NCBI RefSeq assembly: GCF_002913745.1
Contig: NZ_PPCG01000002.1
Location: 1-62,928, forward strand
Length of the DNA stretch: 62,928 nt
Reading direction: 5' to 3'
From: Campylobacter concisus
Lineage (GTDB): Bacteria > Campylobacterota > Campylobacteria > Campylobacterales > Campylobacteraceae
Positions 8,886-18,037 of the stretch are shown here, in pieces. A program made the translations under genes and the position numbers. Position 1 is the stretch's first letter. Each line of letters starts with the position of its first letter. The notes below the pieces were generated by a model. It saw only the letters and a program-made list of their open reading frames with translations, ran no database searches and was not told the origin of the DNA.

Positions 8886-9331
8886 TGAGCGAAAAAAGAA
8901 GAGGAAGTCTGCTTCCTCTTACCTATATATTTGGTTCATTTTTTGGTGCAGCTATGATAGCGGCTGCATTTGCGTATAGCAACTATCGTTTTTCACAATA
9001 TAAATTTGTTGATTTTGCGAAGCTAGTTTTTTACGAAAAAAGCGAAATTTTCACTCCAAAAGAGCCAAAATACACGCTTTTAATCTTCAGTTCAAATCAA
9101 TCAAAATTAGACGAAATTTTACCAACCAAAAATGAAACAGTTGTGGCAATCGATATCTTTCAAAAAAGATATGAGTCAAACTCAACACTAAAATACATAA
9201 GCTCAGATATAAATACGGTCCTAGAGCTTATGCGAAATTTAAGCATTACAAAGCTTCCAAGTAGTGTTGAGATAGTTCATCAAAGGGGCGAAATTTATAA
9301 ACAAAATTCGTCCATAAATGTTTTAGAATAA
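8885..9331 (+). CDS. membrane-anchored protein between trxA and trxB, possibly a degenerate thioredoxin fold
   Basis: 148 residues with one N-terminal membrane segment (about 11-31) and a roughly 110-residue periplasmic part. The latter has alternating strand/helix pattern: YTLLIFSSNQS, VVAIDIFQK, INTVLELMRNLSITKLPSSVEIVHQRGEIYK. The ITKLPSSVEI segment resembles a thioredoxin cis-Pro loop (IxxxPT), but there is no CxxC motif. Start overlaps the trxA stop, and trxB begins nine bases after its end. Function unknown; similarity to thioredoxin is my inference from pattern only. Confidence 0.7.
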   Translation: MSEKRRGSLLPLTYIFGSFFGAAMIAAAFAYSNYRFSQYKFVDFAKLVFYEKSEIFTPKEPKYTLLIFSSNQSKLDEILPTKNETVVAIDIFQKRYESNSTLKYISSDINTVLELMRNLSITKLPSSVEIVHQRGEIYKQNSSINVLE

Positions 9332-9340
9332 AGGAAATTT

Positions 9341-10279
9341 ATGCTTGATTTAGCGATCATCGGAGGCGGTCCAGCAGGACTAAGCGCCGGACTTTACGCC
9401 ACTAGAGGCGGATTAAAAAATGTTGTAATGTTTGAAAAAGGCGAGCCTGGTGGTCAGATCACCTCTAGCTCAGAGATAGAAAACTACCCTGGTCAAAAAG
9501 CCCCTGGCGAGAGCGGCTTTGACTTTATGAGCACTTGGTGGAAGCAGTGTAGTGCATTTGGACTAGTTCACAAGTGGGCAAACGTCGTTGGCGTTAGAAA
9601 AAATAGTGACGGCAGCTTTGAAATTTTACTTGAGGGCGGCAAGAGCGAGCAGGCAAAGGCTGTCATCGTAGCGACTGGCTCAACCCCAAGACGTGCTGGC
9701 TTTAAAGGCGAGGACGAGTTCTTTGGCAAAGGCGTTAGCACATGCGCAACATGCGATGGCTTCTTTTACAAAAACAAAGAGGTAGCCGTACTTGGCGGTG
9801 GCGACACAGCTGTTGAAGAGGCGCTTTATCTTGCAAATATCTGCTCAAAAGTTTACCTTGTGCATAGACGTGACGAGTTTAGAGCAGCGCCAACAACCGT
9901 TGAAAAAGCTAGAAAAAATGAGAAGATCGAGTTTATAACAAGCGCTACGATAAAAGAGGCGCTTGGCGATAAGATGGGTCTAACAAAGATCGTGCTTGAT
10001 ACCAAAAATGGCGAGCGCGTGCTTGATGTGCCGGGCATTTTTACATTTGTCGGACTAAATGTAAATAACGAAATTTTAAAAGATGAAAATGGCAAATTTA
10101 TCTGCGAAATGGCTGATGGCGGACAAGTTAAGACAAACCTTAAGATGCAAACTAGCCTAAAAGGGCTCTTTGTAGCAGGCGATATCAGAGAGGATGCTCC
10201 AAAGCAAGTCATCGTGGCAGCAGGTGATGGCGCAGTGGCTGCACTTAGCGCTATGAGCTACATAGAAAGCTTACATTAA
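9341..10279 (+). CDS. trxB: thioredoxin reductase
   Basis: 312 residues, low-molecular-weight flavoprotein. FAD-binding [13 protein letters not shown] at the N-terminus, redox CATC at residues 135-138 ([10 protein letters not shown]), NADPH-binding [13 protein letters not shown] and C-terminal FAD contact [11 protein letters not shown]. It reduces oxidised thioredoxin with NADPH. Shine-Dalgarno AAAGGAAATTT precedes ATG 9341. A terminator hairpin follows the gene. Confidence 0.97.
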   Translation: MLDLAIIGGGPAGLSAGLYATRGGLKNVVMFEKGEPGGQITSSSEIENYPGQKAPGESGFDFMSTWWKQCSAFGLVHKWANVVGVRKNSDGSFEILLEGGKSEQAKAVIVATGSTPRRAGFKGEDEFFGKGVSTCATCDGFFYKNKEVAVLGGGDTAVEEALYLANICSKVYLVHRRDEFRAAPTTVEKARKNEKIEFITSATIKEALGDKMGLTKIVLDTKNGERVLDVPGIFTFVGLNVNNEILKDENGKFICEMADGGQVKTNLKMQTSLKGLFVAGDIREDAPKQVIVAAGDGAVAALSAMSYIESLH

Positions 10280-10284
10280 TACTC

Positions 10285-10318
10285 AAATTTAGCCAAATTT
10301 TTGGCTAAATTTCTTTTT
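10285..10318 (+). terminator. terminator downstream of trxB
   Basis: A perfect 13-base inverted repeat (AAATTTAGCCAAA with TTTGGCTAAATTT, two-base loop) ends in a T-rich run (CTTTTTC). The stem is mostly A-T, so strength is uncertain, but its position six bases after the trxB stop fits intrinsic termination. Confidence 0.75.
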
Positions 10319-10590
10319 CAAAATAAATCATTTTTAGCAAAAATTTGCATTTTAAAATTGCTTGGTTTTAGGCTTATCAGAACACTTTTTTAAATTGCAT
10401 TAATAAAAAACTCTAAAGCATAGTAGCTTTTTTGGCACAAAACAAGCAAAAGTGGGTGCGTCCAATAATTACCAAAATGCTAATTTTTAATTAAATTCTT
10501 GCCTAAAGTAGCTCTTTTTCAAAAGCCATTTCGTAATCTCTCTATAATAAATTTTATGTTAAATTTCAACCAAAAATCAAAGGATAAATT
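10319..10590. promoter_or_regulatory. trxB-dapB spacer with dapB -10 box
   Basis: The 311-base gap between trxB and dapB holds the terminator above and, at 10543-10548, a TATAAT -10 box 42 bases before the dapB start. The rest is AT-rich with no reading frame, tRNA or obvious lysine-riboswitch architecture that I can recognise. Shine-Dalgarno for dapB is the AAAGGA just before TTG 10591. Confidence 0.55.
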
Positions 10591-11361
10591 TTGGTAAAAA
10601 TAGGACTTTACGGCGCTAGCGGCAAGATGGCTCAGAGTATCATCTCTTGTTTAAAAGATGAAAAAGACGCCACTTTAAGCGTCGCTTTTAGCCAAAAAAA
10701 TGAGGTTGAAAATTTAAGTAGCGAACTTTTGACAAACGACTTTGCTAAATTTTTTGAAGCGTGCGACGTTATCATCGACTTTAGCCAAAAAGAGGCGACC
10801 GCAGCACTGCTAAACTACGCTAGAACCAACCCAAAACCACTAGTTATCGGCACGACTGGACTAAATGACGACGAAAAAAACCTGCTTCACCTAGCATCAG
10901 GCACTATGCCGATACTCTACGCAACAAACATGAGTCTAGGAGTAGCAGTGTTAAATAGAATTGCAAGGATAGCTTCGAAAGTTTTAAGAGAATTTGATAT
11001 AGAGATCGTCGAGCAGCACCACAGACACAAAAAGGACGCTCCAAGTGGTACTGCGATGACCTTAGCAGGCTGCGTGGCAGAGGCAAGGGATCTAAATTTA
11101 AAAGATGTTTTAGTAACTGGCAGAGCCGGCATGGTGGGCGCAAGAAGCAAAGACGAGATCGCAGTTATGGCGCTTCGTGGCGGGGACGTGGTTGGTCGTC
11201 ACACGGTTGGCTTTTACAATGACGGCGAATTTATCGAGCTAAACCACACGGCAACTAGCAGAGCGACCTTCTCAAAAGGTGCCATTAAGGCTGCCATCTG
11301 GCTAAAAGATCAGAGTAGTGGCCTATACTCGATAGATGATAGTTTGGGGCTTGATGATTAA
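10591..11361 (+). CDS. dapB: 4-hydroxy-tetrahydrodipicolinate reductase
   Basis: 256 residues. NAD(P)-binding [13 protein letters not shown] at the N-terminus, TTGL near residue 90, and the catalytic [15 protein letters not shown] near residue 143 identify DapB, which makes tetrahydrodipicolinate for lysine and meso-diaminopimelate (cell wall). The start is TTG 10591: it has an AAAGGA upstream, and translation gives the family [12 protein letters not shown]. The end overlaps a possible 39-codon ORF. Confidence 0.95.
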   Translation: MVKIGLYGASGKMAQSIISCLKDEKDATLSVAFSQKNEVENLSSELLTNDFAKFFEACDVIIDFSQKEATAALLNYARTNPKPLVIGTTGLNDDEKNLLHLASGTMPILYATNMSLGVAVLNRIARIASKVLREFDIEIVEQHHRHKKDAPSGTAMTLAGCVAEARDLNLKDVLVTGRAGMVGARSKDEIAVMALRGGDVVGRHTVGFYNDGEFIELNHTATSRATFSKGAIKAAIWLKDQSSGLYSIDDSLGLDD

Positions 11362-11473
11362 ATTTAAGCTTGATGATATAAAGAGATACGAGTTAGAATT
11401 TGACGATAAATTCTACCTGCCAGAGCGCGAAAAGCGACAAAATTTAAAAGCTGGCGAGTTTGATTTGAGATGA
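11354..11473 (+). CDS. possible 39-residue protein overlapping dapB end
   Basis: An ATG overlapping the last dapB codons opens a 39-codon frame ([19 protein letters not shown]...). It is rich in charged residues and has coding-like composition (KF, LEF, REKR). It has no Shine-Dalgarno of its own beyond dapB sequence and could be translated by coupling. It may be a real small protein or the stump of a longer decayed gene; I do not recognise it. Confidence 0.35.
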   Translation: MIKFKLDDIKRYELEFDDKFYLPEREKRQNLKAGEFDLR

Positions 11474-11494
11474 TGAAATTTAGTTTTAGCGCAT

Positions 11495-11556
11495 GTGGAT
11501 TGTTATAAATGGTGCAAATAACGGCAAATGTGCCAGCGCTTTGGATAACAATCCAC
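11495..11556. repeat. 12-base inverted repeat upstream of purF
   Basis: GTGGATTGTTAT (11495-11506) and its exact reverse complement ATAACAATCCAC (11545-11556) are separated by 38 bases. The right arm also forms a smaller TGGAT/ATCCA hairpin. It lies 78 bases before the purF start. It could be an attenuator or operator pair, or the ends of a lost small insertion. No poly-T follows, so a simple terminator is unlikely. Confidence 0.6.
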
Positions 11557-11633
11557 TTACAAAAAGTGCTTAGCGTTGGCTATGAAATTTAACTGCAAAG
11601 ATGAAATTTAAAAAAATGAAAAGAGGATAAAAG

Positions 11634-12971
11634 ATGTGTGCGATAGTTGGTATCATAAATTCTAAGGATGCGGCGAAAACGGCGTATTATGCGCTATTTT
11701 CTATGCAACACCGCGGTCAAGAGGCAAGTGGCATCAGCGTCTGTAACGACGGCGAAATTTCCACTCACAAGGGCAACGGCCTAGTCACTGATGTCTTTAA
11801 CGAAGAGATCTTAAGCTCACTAAAAGGCGACATGGCGATCGGCCACAACCGCTATGCAACAGCTGGCAAAAACTCAGGCCGTGACGCCCAGCCAATAGCC
11901 GCCAACTACGCCCTAGGTCAAATCTCGATCGTTCACAACGGAAATTTGGTCAATAAAGACGAGGTTAGAGACGAGCTTATCAAAGATGGCGCGATATTTC
12001 AGACAAATATGGACACAGAAAACATCATCCACCTCATCGCAAGAAACCACGACGAACACCTACAAGATCGCATCATCGCAGCACTTGATAAGATAAAAGG
12101 CGCTTACTGCTTGCTCGTGCAGTCACGCCACAAGACCTTTGCCATAAGAGACCGCTGGGGCGTTAGGCCACTAAGCCTTGGTAGGCTAAAAGATGGCGGA
12201 TACATCGTAGCTAGCGAGACTTGCGCGTTTGACCTTGTGGGAGCAACATTTATAAGAGATGTTAGACCTGGAGAGATGATAGTTTTTGAGCACGGCAAGA
12301 GCGAGTTTCAAAGCTTGCAAATCTTCGAGCCAGATCCTAGAATTTGCGCCTTTGAATACATCTACTTTGCGCGCCCAGATAGCGTCATAGAGGGCAAAAG
12401 CGTCTATGAAGTGAGAAAAAAGATGGGCGAGGTGCTAGCTAGAAAGAGCAAGGTAAAGGCTGACTTTGTCGTGCCTGTGCCAGATAGTGGCGTGCCAGCA
12501 GCGCTTGGATACGCAAATGAGAGCAAGATCCCATTTGAGCTAGCCATCACCAGAAACCACTATGTGGGCAGGACATTTATCGAGCCAAGCCAAGAGATGA
12601 GAAATTTAAAGGTCAAGCTAAAGCTAAACCCAATGTCAAGCGTGCTAGCTGGTAAAAGTATCGTCGTGATCGATGATAGCATCGTTCGAGGCACCACTTC
12701 TAAAAAGGTGGTCGATCTCTTAAGACACGCAGGGGCGAAAGAAATTCACTTCAGAGTTGCGTGCCCTGAGCTCAAGTATCCTGAGCGATACGGCATAGAT
12801 ACACCAAGCTTTGAGGAGCTAATAAGCGCCAAAAAAAGCGTCGAAGAGGTCAGAGAGTACATCGGAGCCGATAGCCTAGAGTTTTTGAGCATTGATGAGC
12901 TTAAAGAGAGTATCGGCAACGAGAGAAAGTACTCACTTGTAAGCTTTGATGGTGATTACTTCATAAAATGA
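11634..12971 (+). CDS. purF: amidophosphoribosyltransferase (glutamine PRPP amidotransferase)
   Basis: 445 residues. It catalyses the first committed step of purine synthesis. Cys2 directly follows the initiator Met (MCAIVGII), so the Ntn-type glutaminase nucleophile needs no propeptide cleavage. HRGQEASGI, HNRYATAG and HNGNLVN mark the glutaminase domain. VVIDDSIVRGTT is the PRPP-binding loop of the C-terminal phosphoribosyltransferase domain. AGAGGATAAAAG precedes the ATG. The next gene overlaps by four bases. Confidence 0.97.
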   Translation: MCAIVGIINSKDAAKTAYYALFSMQHRGQEASGISVCNDGEISTHKGNGLVTDVFNEEILSSLKGDMAIGHNRYATAGKNSGRDAQPIAANYALGQISIVHNGNLVNKDEVRDELIKDGAIFQTNMDTENIIHLIARNHDEHLQDRIIAALDKIKGAYCLLVQSRHKTFAIRDRWGVRPLSLGRLKDGGYIVASETCAFDLVGATFIRDVRPGEMIVFEHGKSEFQSLQIFEPDPRICAFEYIYFARPDSVIEGKSVYEVRKKMGEVLARKSKVKADFVVPVPDSGVPAALGYANESKIPFELAITRNHYVGRTFIEPSQEMRNLKVKLKLNPMSSVLAGKSIVVIDDSIVRGTTSKKVVDLLRHAGAKEIHFRVACPELKYPERYGIDTPSFEELISAKKSVEEVREYIGADSLEFLSIDELKESIGNERKYSLVSFDGDYFIK

Positions 12972-13630
12972 GAAATTTAGTAGTTTTGCTGCTTGGGGCG
13001 CTCTTTTTTGCTGGCTGCTCGCAAAAGACACCTAGCAAAAAGGATGAAATTTCTATCATGGTGAGCTACTTTGAGCTAAATGGCAAAAAGCAACAACTAC
13101 TCATAAAAAGCATGCCAAATTTGGCTGATAAAAATGCTAGTGTGCCATTTTTTGGCATGGTAAATTTTCTTGATCAAAACAAAACGACAAGTGCTTATTC
13201 TCTAGTAAGTGGCGTTATAAACGCCATAGAAGCAGACAACGCCTCTATAAATTTAAACAAAACTAGTGACGTTTTAGCCCTTAAAAAATCTAGTGAGATA
13301 AGGTTTTATGAGATAAGGCCTGATGTGGTTGAGAGTGTTAAATTTAGATCACCAAATGGTGTTTGCGCTGAGTTTTTGGCTCAAAAGCCAGTTTTTGTAA
13401 ATGCAGCCACCAACTACTACTTAAGAGATGATAGCTTTTTTGCAAGTTTAATTGATGCAAAATTTGTCTATAAAAAGGGCGCAAAGATCCTAAAAAAGGA
13501 GTTTGCTTACAACATATCTGAGCCCAAGATCCTAGAAGAGGCTAAAGAATTTACACAAAAATCAAACCAGCTTTTCTTAAACGATATGCAAAAGCTTGGC
13601 AGACTGCTTGACATACTCTGCACATTTTAG
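12968..13630 (+). CDS. lipoprotein of unknown function
   Basis: 220 residues with signal peptide and lipobox (MRNLVVLLLGALFFAGCSQK, Cys17). The mature part is soluble, with no domain I recognise. A late segment (FTQKSNQLFLNDMQKLGRLLDILC) is helical. The start overlaps the purF stop by four bases, so the gene is co-transcribed with purF, but no functional link to purine synthesis is evident. Confidence 0.75.
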   Translation: MRNLVVLLLGALFFAGCSQKTPSKKDEISIMVSYFELNGKKQQLLIKSMPNLADKNASVPFFGMVNFLDQNKTTSAYSLVSGVINAIEADNASINLNKTSDVLALKKSSEIRFYEIRPDVVESVKFRSPNGVCAEFLAQKPVFVNAATNYYLRDDSFFASLIDAKFVYKKGAKILKKEFAYNISEPKILEEAKEFTQKSNQLFLNDMQKLGRLLDILCTF

Positions 13631-13698
13631 CAAGCACTTAGACACTAAATTTATACTTTTTCATGGGCCTGCACCCTTTTAAAATTTATTTTAAGTAC

Positions 13699-13707
13699 GG
13701 GGGGGGG
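13699..13707 (+). promoter_or_regulatory. poly-G tract (G9) in the spacer ahead of a -10-like TAGAAT
   Basis: Nine consecutive G residues lie in otherwise AT-rich DNA between purF-lipoprotein and the gene at 13748. A TAGAAT -10-like box sits four bases downstream at 13712-13717, and an AAAGGAG Shine-Dalgarno follows. Long G tracts are the standard slipped-strand phase-variation substrates in Campylobacter. Here the tract is not in a coding frame but would change promoter spacing. Confidence 0.7.
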
Positions 13708-13747
13708 TGTGTAGAATGCCTTTTTAAATCAAAAAGGAGATATCAAG

Positions 13748-14411
13748 ATGAAAAAGCAAATTTTAGCTTCTGTTCTAGTTGGTGCGCTTGCTGTAAGTAG
13801 TGTTCCTGCATGGAGTTTATTTGGCGGCGACAGAGAAAAGCCAAATTATGATTATAGTGGGGAGAAAGAGCTAATGTCATTAAGTTCTTTTTCAGACAAA
13901 GATCTGCGAATTGATGATGCAAAATATTGGTGCCTTGATCAAGGCAATGATCTAGGTTGTATTTGGCTAGACAAACTAGAAGCTTTAGCTAGTAAAGACA
14001 TTAAGAAAGTAGCAAATTTTTATGAAAAAACAGTGATATTGTTATGACAAAAAATTCGCTCCAGCTTGCAATATACCAGCTCGTGATTTGATAGATTGGA
14101 AAATAGTTTATTTTGCAAAGAAAGATGGAGATACTAAATCTATTTATTCTGATTATGCAAAAGCCCTTTCTGAGTCAAAAGCAGACGTAAAAATGCTTGA
14201 ATATGGCTGCAATGAACTAAAAAGTGCCTATATATGTAGAGATCTACGCGATATGTATAAATATTTAGGCGACAGAGAAAAGACAAAAGAGTATAACGAC
14301 AAAATGAAAAATGGTGATGAGAAGTGGAATTCGGTTCTTTATGATTATAAGCACATGCGATATATCCACGGTGGTTATTCAAGCTGGTTGCTTTTAGAAA
14401 AAATAAAATAG
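13748..14411 (+). pseudogene. secreted cysteine-containing protein, frameshifted
   Basis: The first frame encodes a signal peptide (MKKQILASVLVGALAVSSVPAWS) and about 75 residues, ending TVILL at 14047. The next frame continues immediately (CYDKKFAPACNIPARD...) to 14411. The paired cysteines and a YEK...FAPAC pattern resemble Sel1/Hcp-like cysteine-rich repeats, but the match is weak. Removing one T of the TT at 14039-14040 joins the halves into about 220 residues. Either a true pseudogene or a single-base sequence error. A G9 tract and a -10 box lie just upstream, so expression may be phase variable. Confidence 0.65.
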
Positions 14412-14439
14412 TTAAATAAAGTATTTTCATTCACTTTAG

Positions 14440-14481
14440 CTGACTTGTAAATTTAGTAAATTTTGCCATTTTCAAGTCAGC
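14440..14481. terminator. candidate bidirectional terminator between convergent genes
   Basis: GCTGACTTG (14440-14448) pairs exactly with CAAGTCAGC (14473-14481). The 24-base intervening sequence contains a smaller AAATTTA/TAAATTT pairing. It lies between a plus-strand gene ending at 14411 and a minus-strand gene ending at 14563. No clean U-run follows, so terminator function is tentative. Confidence 0.4.
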
Positions 14482-14562
14482 CACTTTAAATTTAAAGCTA
14501 AATTTAGCCCCTGCTCTTTTAAATTTAGCGCTCACCTCAAAAAGCCAGACGCCAAATTTATT

Positions 14563-15720
14563 CTAAAGCATCTCTATAAACGCCTCCAGCCTTGTCTTGA
14601 TCTGCCCAGCATCGCTTGTAGAAAAGTCCGTCTCAAGCGCCATATAAGGCGTATCTACGTCGTTGCACGCCCTTTTTATATTGGCAGTTTCTACGTTGTA
14701 GGTGTGACAGGCTTGCAGCACAACGTCGATCACGCCGTCCGCCTTATACTCTTTTATCATCTCTTGTAGCACATTTTCTCTCTCTTTGTTTGGTGACATG
14801 ATCGAGCAAGGTATCGCCATGTAGCGCTTTGCTATGGCGCTAATTGGATCGTCATTTTCATCGATTAGGTTGCTAAAATTTTTAGTGCCAGTGCAGTTTT
14901 CGTAAGCTACCACGACACCGCCTGCCTCTTCTATGGCTGGCACGATCTTATCATAGACCCCACCGCTTGGACAGCCTGTGATGATGATGCGTTTGGCGTC
15001 CTTATGCACGGGTGAAATTTTATCTTTCACGCACTCTTTTAGCTTCTCAACGATGATCTCAAGGTCGCTTATCTGCTCCTCTTTATCAAATATAAAACCA
15101 TTTCCATATAGCAGTGCGTGCAGCTCTTTGCCGTTCATCGGTGGCGGTGTTAGCTTCATGAAATTTTGAATTTCTCCCATTAGCTCGCGCTCTTTATTAA
15201 ATAGCCTGATAGAGTTTCTAAGCTCATCATCGCTAACTTTTACGCCAAATTTAGACTCCAGACGCTTTTTTAGCTCCCTGACCTCATCTTGCCAAAGCTC
15301 CAGGCTCTTTTGGCTCTTGAAATGCGGCAAATGCATGACGTGCACATCTTTAAATTCGCCCATTAGCTCATACATTTTTTTCTTGCCGTCGCAAGTCGTC
15401 TCGCCGATAACGATATCAGAGTTTCGCACAAATGGGCATTTGTTCGCTTTTGCAAAGCCGTAGCTTGCCTTTATGAGCGGACAGAGGTTTTTAGGCAGGT
15501 ACTTTTCGCCCTCGACCACCGCGTTATCGCCAGTCGCGCAGACACTCACACTATAAGCGTTTGCCGCGTGGATGACCTCCCTTGGCGTGTAGGTGCAAAA
15601 GATAGCAGCGATCTTTTGGCCGCTATTTTTGACCGCTTCGACGTTTTGGGCTAAATTTTTCTTAGCGCCATCATAAGTAGCGAAAATTTCGCTCAAACTC
15701 ATACTCTCATTTATCGCCAT
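14563..15720 (-). CDS. double-cubane-cluster / 2-hydroxyacyl-CoA dehydratase D-type protein (YjiM-like)
   Basis: 385 residues. Homologous to the HgdB/FldBC dehydratase components and to single-gene double-cubane cluster proteins, which hold an [8Fe-9S] cluster and perform low-potential two-electron reductions. Cysteines at positions 42, 80, 110, 250, 276, 305 and 338 are available as ligands, and the C-terminal [20 protein letters not shown] is the family signature. The ATG has GGAG upstream and overlaps the end of the activator gene by 14 bases. No second dehydratase subunit and no CoA-transferase are nearby, favouring the one-gene DCCP class over amino-acid fermentation enzymes. Substrate unknown. 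Confidence 0.85.
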   Translation of the reverse strand: MAINESMSLSEIFATYDGAKKNLAQNVEAVKNSGQKIAAIFCTYTPREVIHAANAYSVSVCATGDNAVVEGEKYLPKNLCPLIKASYGFAKANKCPFVRNSDIVIGETTCDGKKKMYELMGEFKDVHVMHLPHFKSQKSLELWQDEVRELKKRLESKFGVKVSDDELRNSIRLFNKERELMGEIQNFMKLTPPPMNGKELHALLYGNGFIFDKEEQISDLEIIVEKLKECVKDKISPVHKDAKRIIITGCPSGGVYDKIVPAIEEAGGVVVAYENCTGTKNFSNLIDENDDPISAIAKRYMAIPCSIMSPNKERENVLQEMIKEYKADGVIDVVLQACHTYNVETANIKRACNDVDTPYMALETDFSTSDAGQIKTRLEAFIEML

Positions 15721-16486
15721 TTTCTCTCCTTAAATTTCTTATCCCTGCAAGGCTAGCGCCTATCGCACCGCAGTAGATCGCATCTTCGTGCGTACTGACT
15801 TTAGCTTGCAAGCACACTTCTAAATTTTCTCTCACATACTCGCTCTTACTAAAGCCGCCGCTTAAGAAATAGCTCGTATTTGCCTGTTTTTTGACCAAAT
15901 TTGAAATTTTATTTATAGCTGAGACGATCACCGCTTTTGCGATATTTTCTCGTGAGACGTTTTGAGCGATGAGACTTATGATCTCAGACTCCGCAAAGAC
16001 CGTGCACATCGAGCTTATGGATATATCTTTGTCGCTATTTTTAGCAAGGCGTGTAAGCTCGTCAAACCTGACCCCAAGGCGGTTTGACATCACTTCAAGA
16101 AATTTACCAGTGCCAGCTGAACATTTATCATTCATCGTAAAGTCAGTCACTGAGCCATTTTCAAGCTTGATAGCCTTCGTATCTTGACCGCCCACGTCGA
16201 TAACCGTGCAGTCACTTTTGCAAAAGTGGTGCGCCCCAAGCGCGTGGCAAGTGATCTCTGTGAGGGTTTTGTCAGCGTATGGCACCGAGACTCTGCCGTA
16301 ACCTGTCGCAGTAAAATATAGCTCGCCAAGGTTTAAGCCTAAAACTCGCTCTTTTATAAGCATAGCTGTATCTGCGCTGCTCCAGCCAGTTGGGAGTAAA
16401 AAGAGCTCCTTTATCTCGCCGCTACTTGCCTCTATGACGGCAACCTTTGCAGAAGTTGAGCCTATATCAATACCGATTGAGTGCAT
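15707..16486 (-). CDS. BcrAD/BadFG-type activator ATPase for the double-cubane protein (YjiL-like)
   Basis: About 259 residues from ATG 16486 ([19 protein letters not shown]). An upstream start at 16540 adds 18 atypical residues. It is an ASKHA-fold ATPase: GIDIGSTS and [11 protein letters not shown] bind ATP, while the [13 protein letters not shown] and [12 protein letters not shown] cysteines coordinate the [4Fe-4S] cluster bridging the homodimer; SGGFSKS follows. It drives one electron uphill into the partner cluster using ATP. It lies directly upstream of, and overlapping, its partner on the same strand. Confidence 0.88.
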   Translation of the reverse strand: MHSIGIDIGSTSAKVAVIEASSGEIKELFLLPTGWSSADTAMLIKERVLGLNLGELYFTATGYGRVSVPYADKTLTEITCHALGAHHFCKSDCTVIDVGGQDTKAIKLENGSVTDFTMNDKCSAGTGKFLEVMSNRLGVRFDELTRLAKNSDKDISISSMCTVFAESEIISLIAQNVSRENIAKAVIVSAINKISNLVKKQANTSYFLSGGFSKSEYVRENLEVCLQAKVSTHEDAIYCGAIGASLAGIRNLRRENGDK

Positions 16487-16602
16487 TTTGTATCCAAAAA
16501 AGGTCTTTCTAAAACTTAGAACTGGCGTGATTTTACTCACTTTAAGACAAATTTGTCAATAAATAAGACTTAGAATTTATAGCGCTTTCACCTTTTAAAA
16601 TT

Positions 16603-16608
16603 TATAAT
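16603..16608 (+). promoter_or_regulatory. -10 box upstream of the MATE gene
   Basis: TATAAT in TTTATAATTTACC, 29 bases before TTG 16637, with AAAGGGG as a strong Shine-Dalgarno at 16624-16630. This lies in the divergent spacer with the activator ATPase gene. Confidence 0.55.
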
Positions 16609-16636
16609 TTACCCACACTTTACAAAGGGGTGAAAT

Positions 16637-17991
16637 TTGAAAAATTTGACAAACGAGCAGAGATTTTTCTCAAATGCCGACCTTGCAAGGCTCTTTTTCC
16701 CTATCGCCGTAGAGCAGTTTTTAGAGTATAGCCTAGGCCTTGCAAACTCGCTAATGGCAGCAAGCGTTAGCGAAAGCGCGGTGAGTACGGTAAGCCTTGT
16801 GGAGTTTGTCATGGCGCTATTTATAAGTATATTTACCGCCATAGCCACTGGTGGCTCGGTGGTTGCTAGCCAGTATCTAGGCAGCAAACAAAGTGGCAAC
16901 GCCAGAAATACCGCCGATCAGCTAGTTTGGTTTAGCCTAATTTTTGCCATCTTTATAGCCCTTGTCATCATCGTTTTAAAAGATCTCATCCTAGACAAAG
17001 TCTTTGGCGATATCGGCGAACAAGTGAGGCGCGATGCTAGCCACTATCTCGTTTTCTCCGCCATTTCAGCGCCCTTTTTAGCCGTCTATGCAGCAGCTGC
17101 GGCGATCTTTCGCACGATGTCAAACGCAAAGCTACCTATGTATATCATGGCGGCTGCAAATTTACTAAATGTGCTGCTTACTGCCATTAGCATCTACACA
17201 TTTCACACAGGAGTGCTTGGCATCGCCATTAGCACGCTCATAGCAAGAGCGATCGCTTGCTTTGTCATCGTCTATCTGCTACTTGATATAAAGCTAAAAC
17301 TTCACATAAGAAAGAGCTTTATCTATAAATTTGACTACGAGATTATCAAGAAAATTTTAAATATCGGTGTACCTTATGGCTTTGAAAATTCGATGTTTTA
17401 TGTGGGTCGCATCATCGTTTTGAGCCTTGTTTCACTTTTTGGCACGGCAAGTATCGCTGCAAATGCCGTGGGAGGGACGATCGTGATGTTTCAAGTGCTC
17501 CCTGGCATGGCGATAGGCACAGGACTTAGCGTAGTTATCTCAAGGTGCGTTGGCGCAAACGACTTTGCTCAGGCTAAATTTTTTACGTAAAAAAATCGAT
17601 GATAAGCATCTATATTGTCCAGCTTTTTAGCACAGCAGTAATTTTGCTTTTACTTGAGCCATTGCTTCTTGTTTATAATCCCTCAAGCGAAGCTATAAAT
17701 TTAACAAGACAGATCGTCTGGTATCACGGTATCGCTATGTGTCTTATCTGGCCACTTGCCTACACATATCCAACCGTTTTTCGAGCAGCAGGGGATGCTA
17801 AATATCCGATGATTGTAAATTTAGTTTGTATGTTTGCTTGTAGAGTCATCTTGGCCTATGTCTTTGCACTTACGTTTGATCTTGGTATGATAGGTACTTG
17901 GTTTGCAATGTTTGCTGACTGGGCTGTAAAGGCGGTGCTTTTTACGATTAGATACCTAAAAGGCACATGGATGAATTTTAAAGCTATTTAA
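16637..17991 (+). pseudogene. MATE-family multidrug/Na+ antiporter, frameshifted
   Basis: The first frame (317 residues, TTG start after AAAGGGG) covers about eight membrane segments of a MATE transporter, including ARLFFPIAVEQFLEY, GGSVVASQYLG and VPYGFENSMF, and ends QAKFFT at 17590. The second frame resumes at once (YVKKSMISIYIVQLF...) and carries the remaining helices, with FRAAGDAKYPM, to 17991. One extra T in the T6 run at 17579-17584 would restore a transporter of about 450 residues. A homopolymer slip is the likely cause: true mutation, phase variation or sequencing error. Confidence 0.85.
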
Positions 17992-18037
17992 AAAGAAATT
18001 TAGTAATATACAAGCGATTTTGTCGCAAAGGATAAAG

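Noticed and set aside
11474-11633. Purine riboswitch ahead of purF
   Set aside because: No three-way-junction pattern or conserved loop sequences; only a simple inverted repeat is seen.
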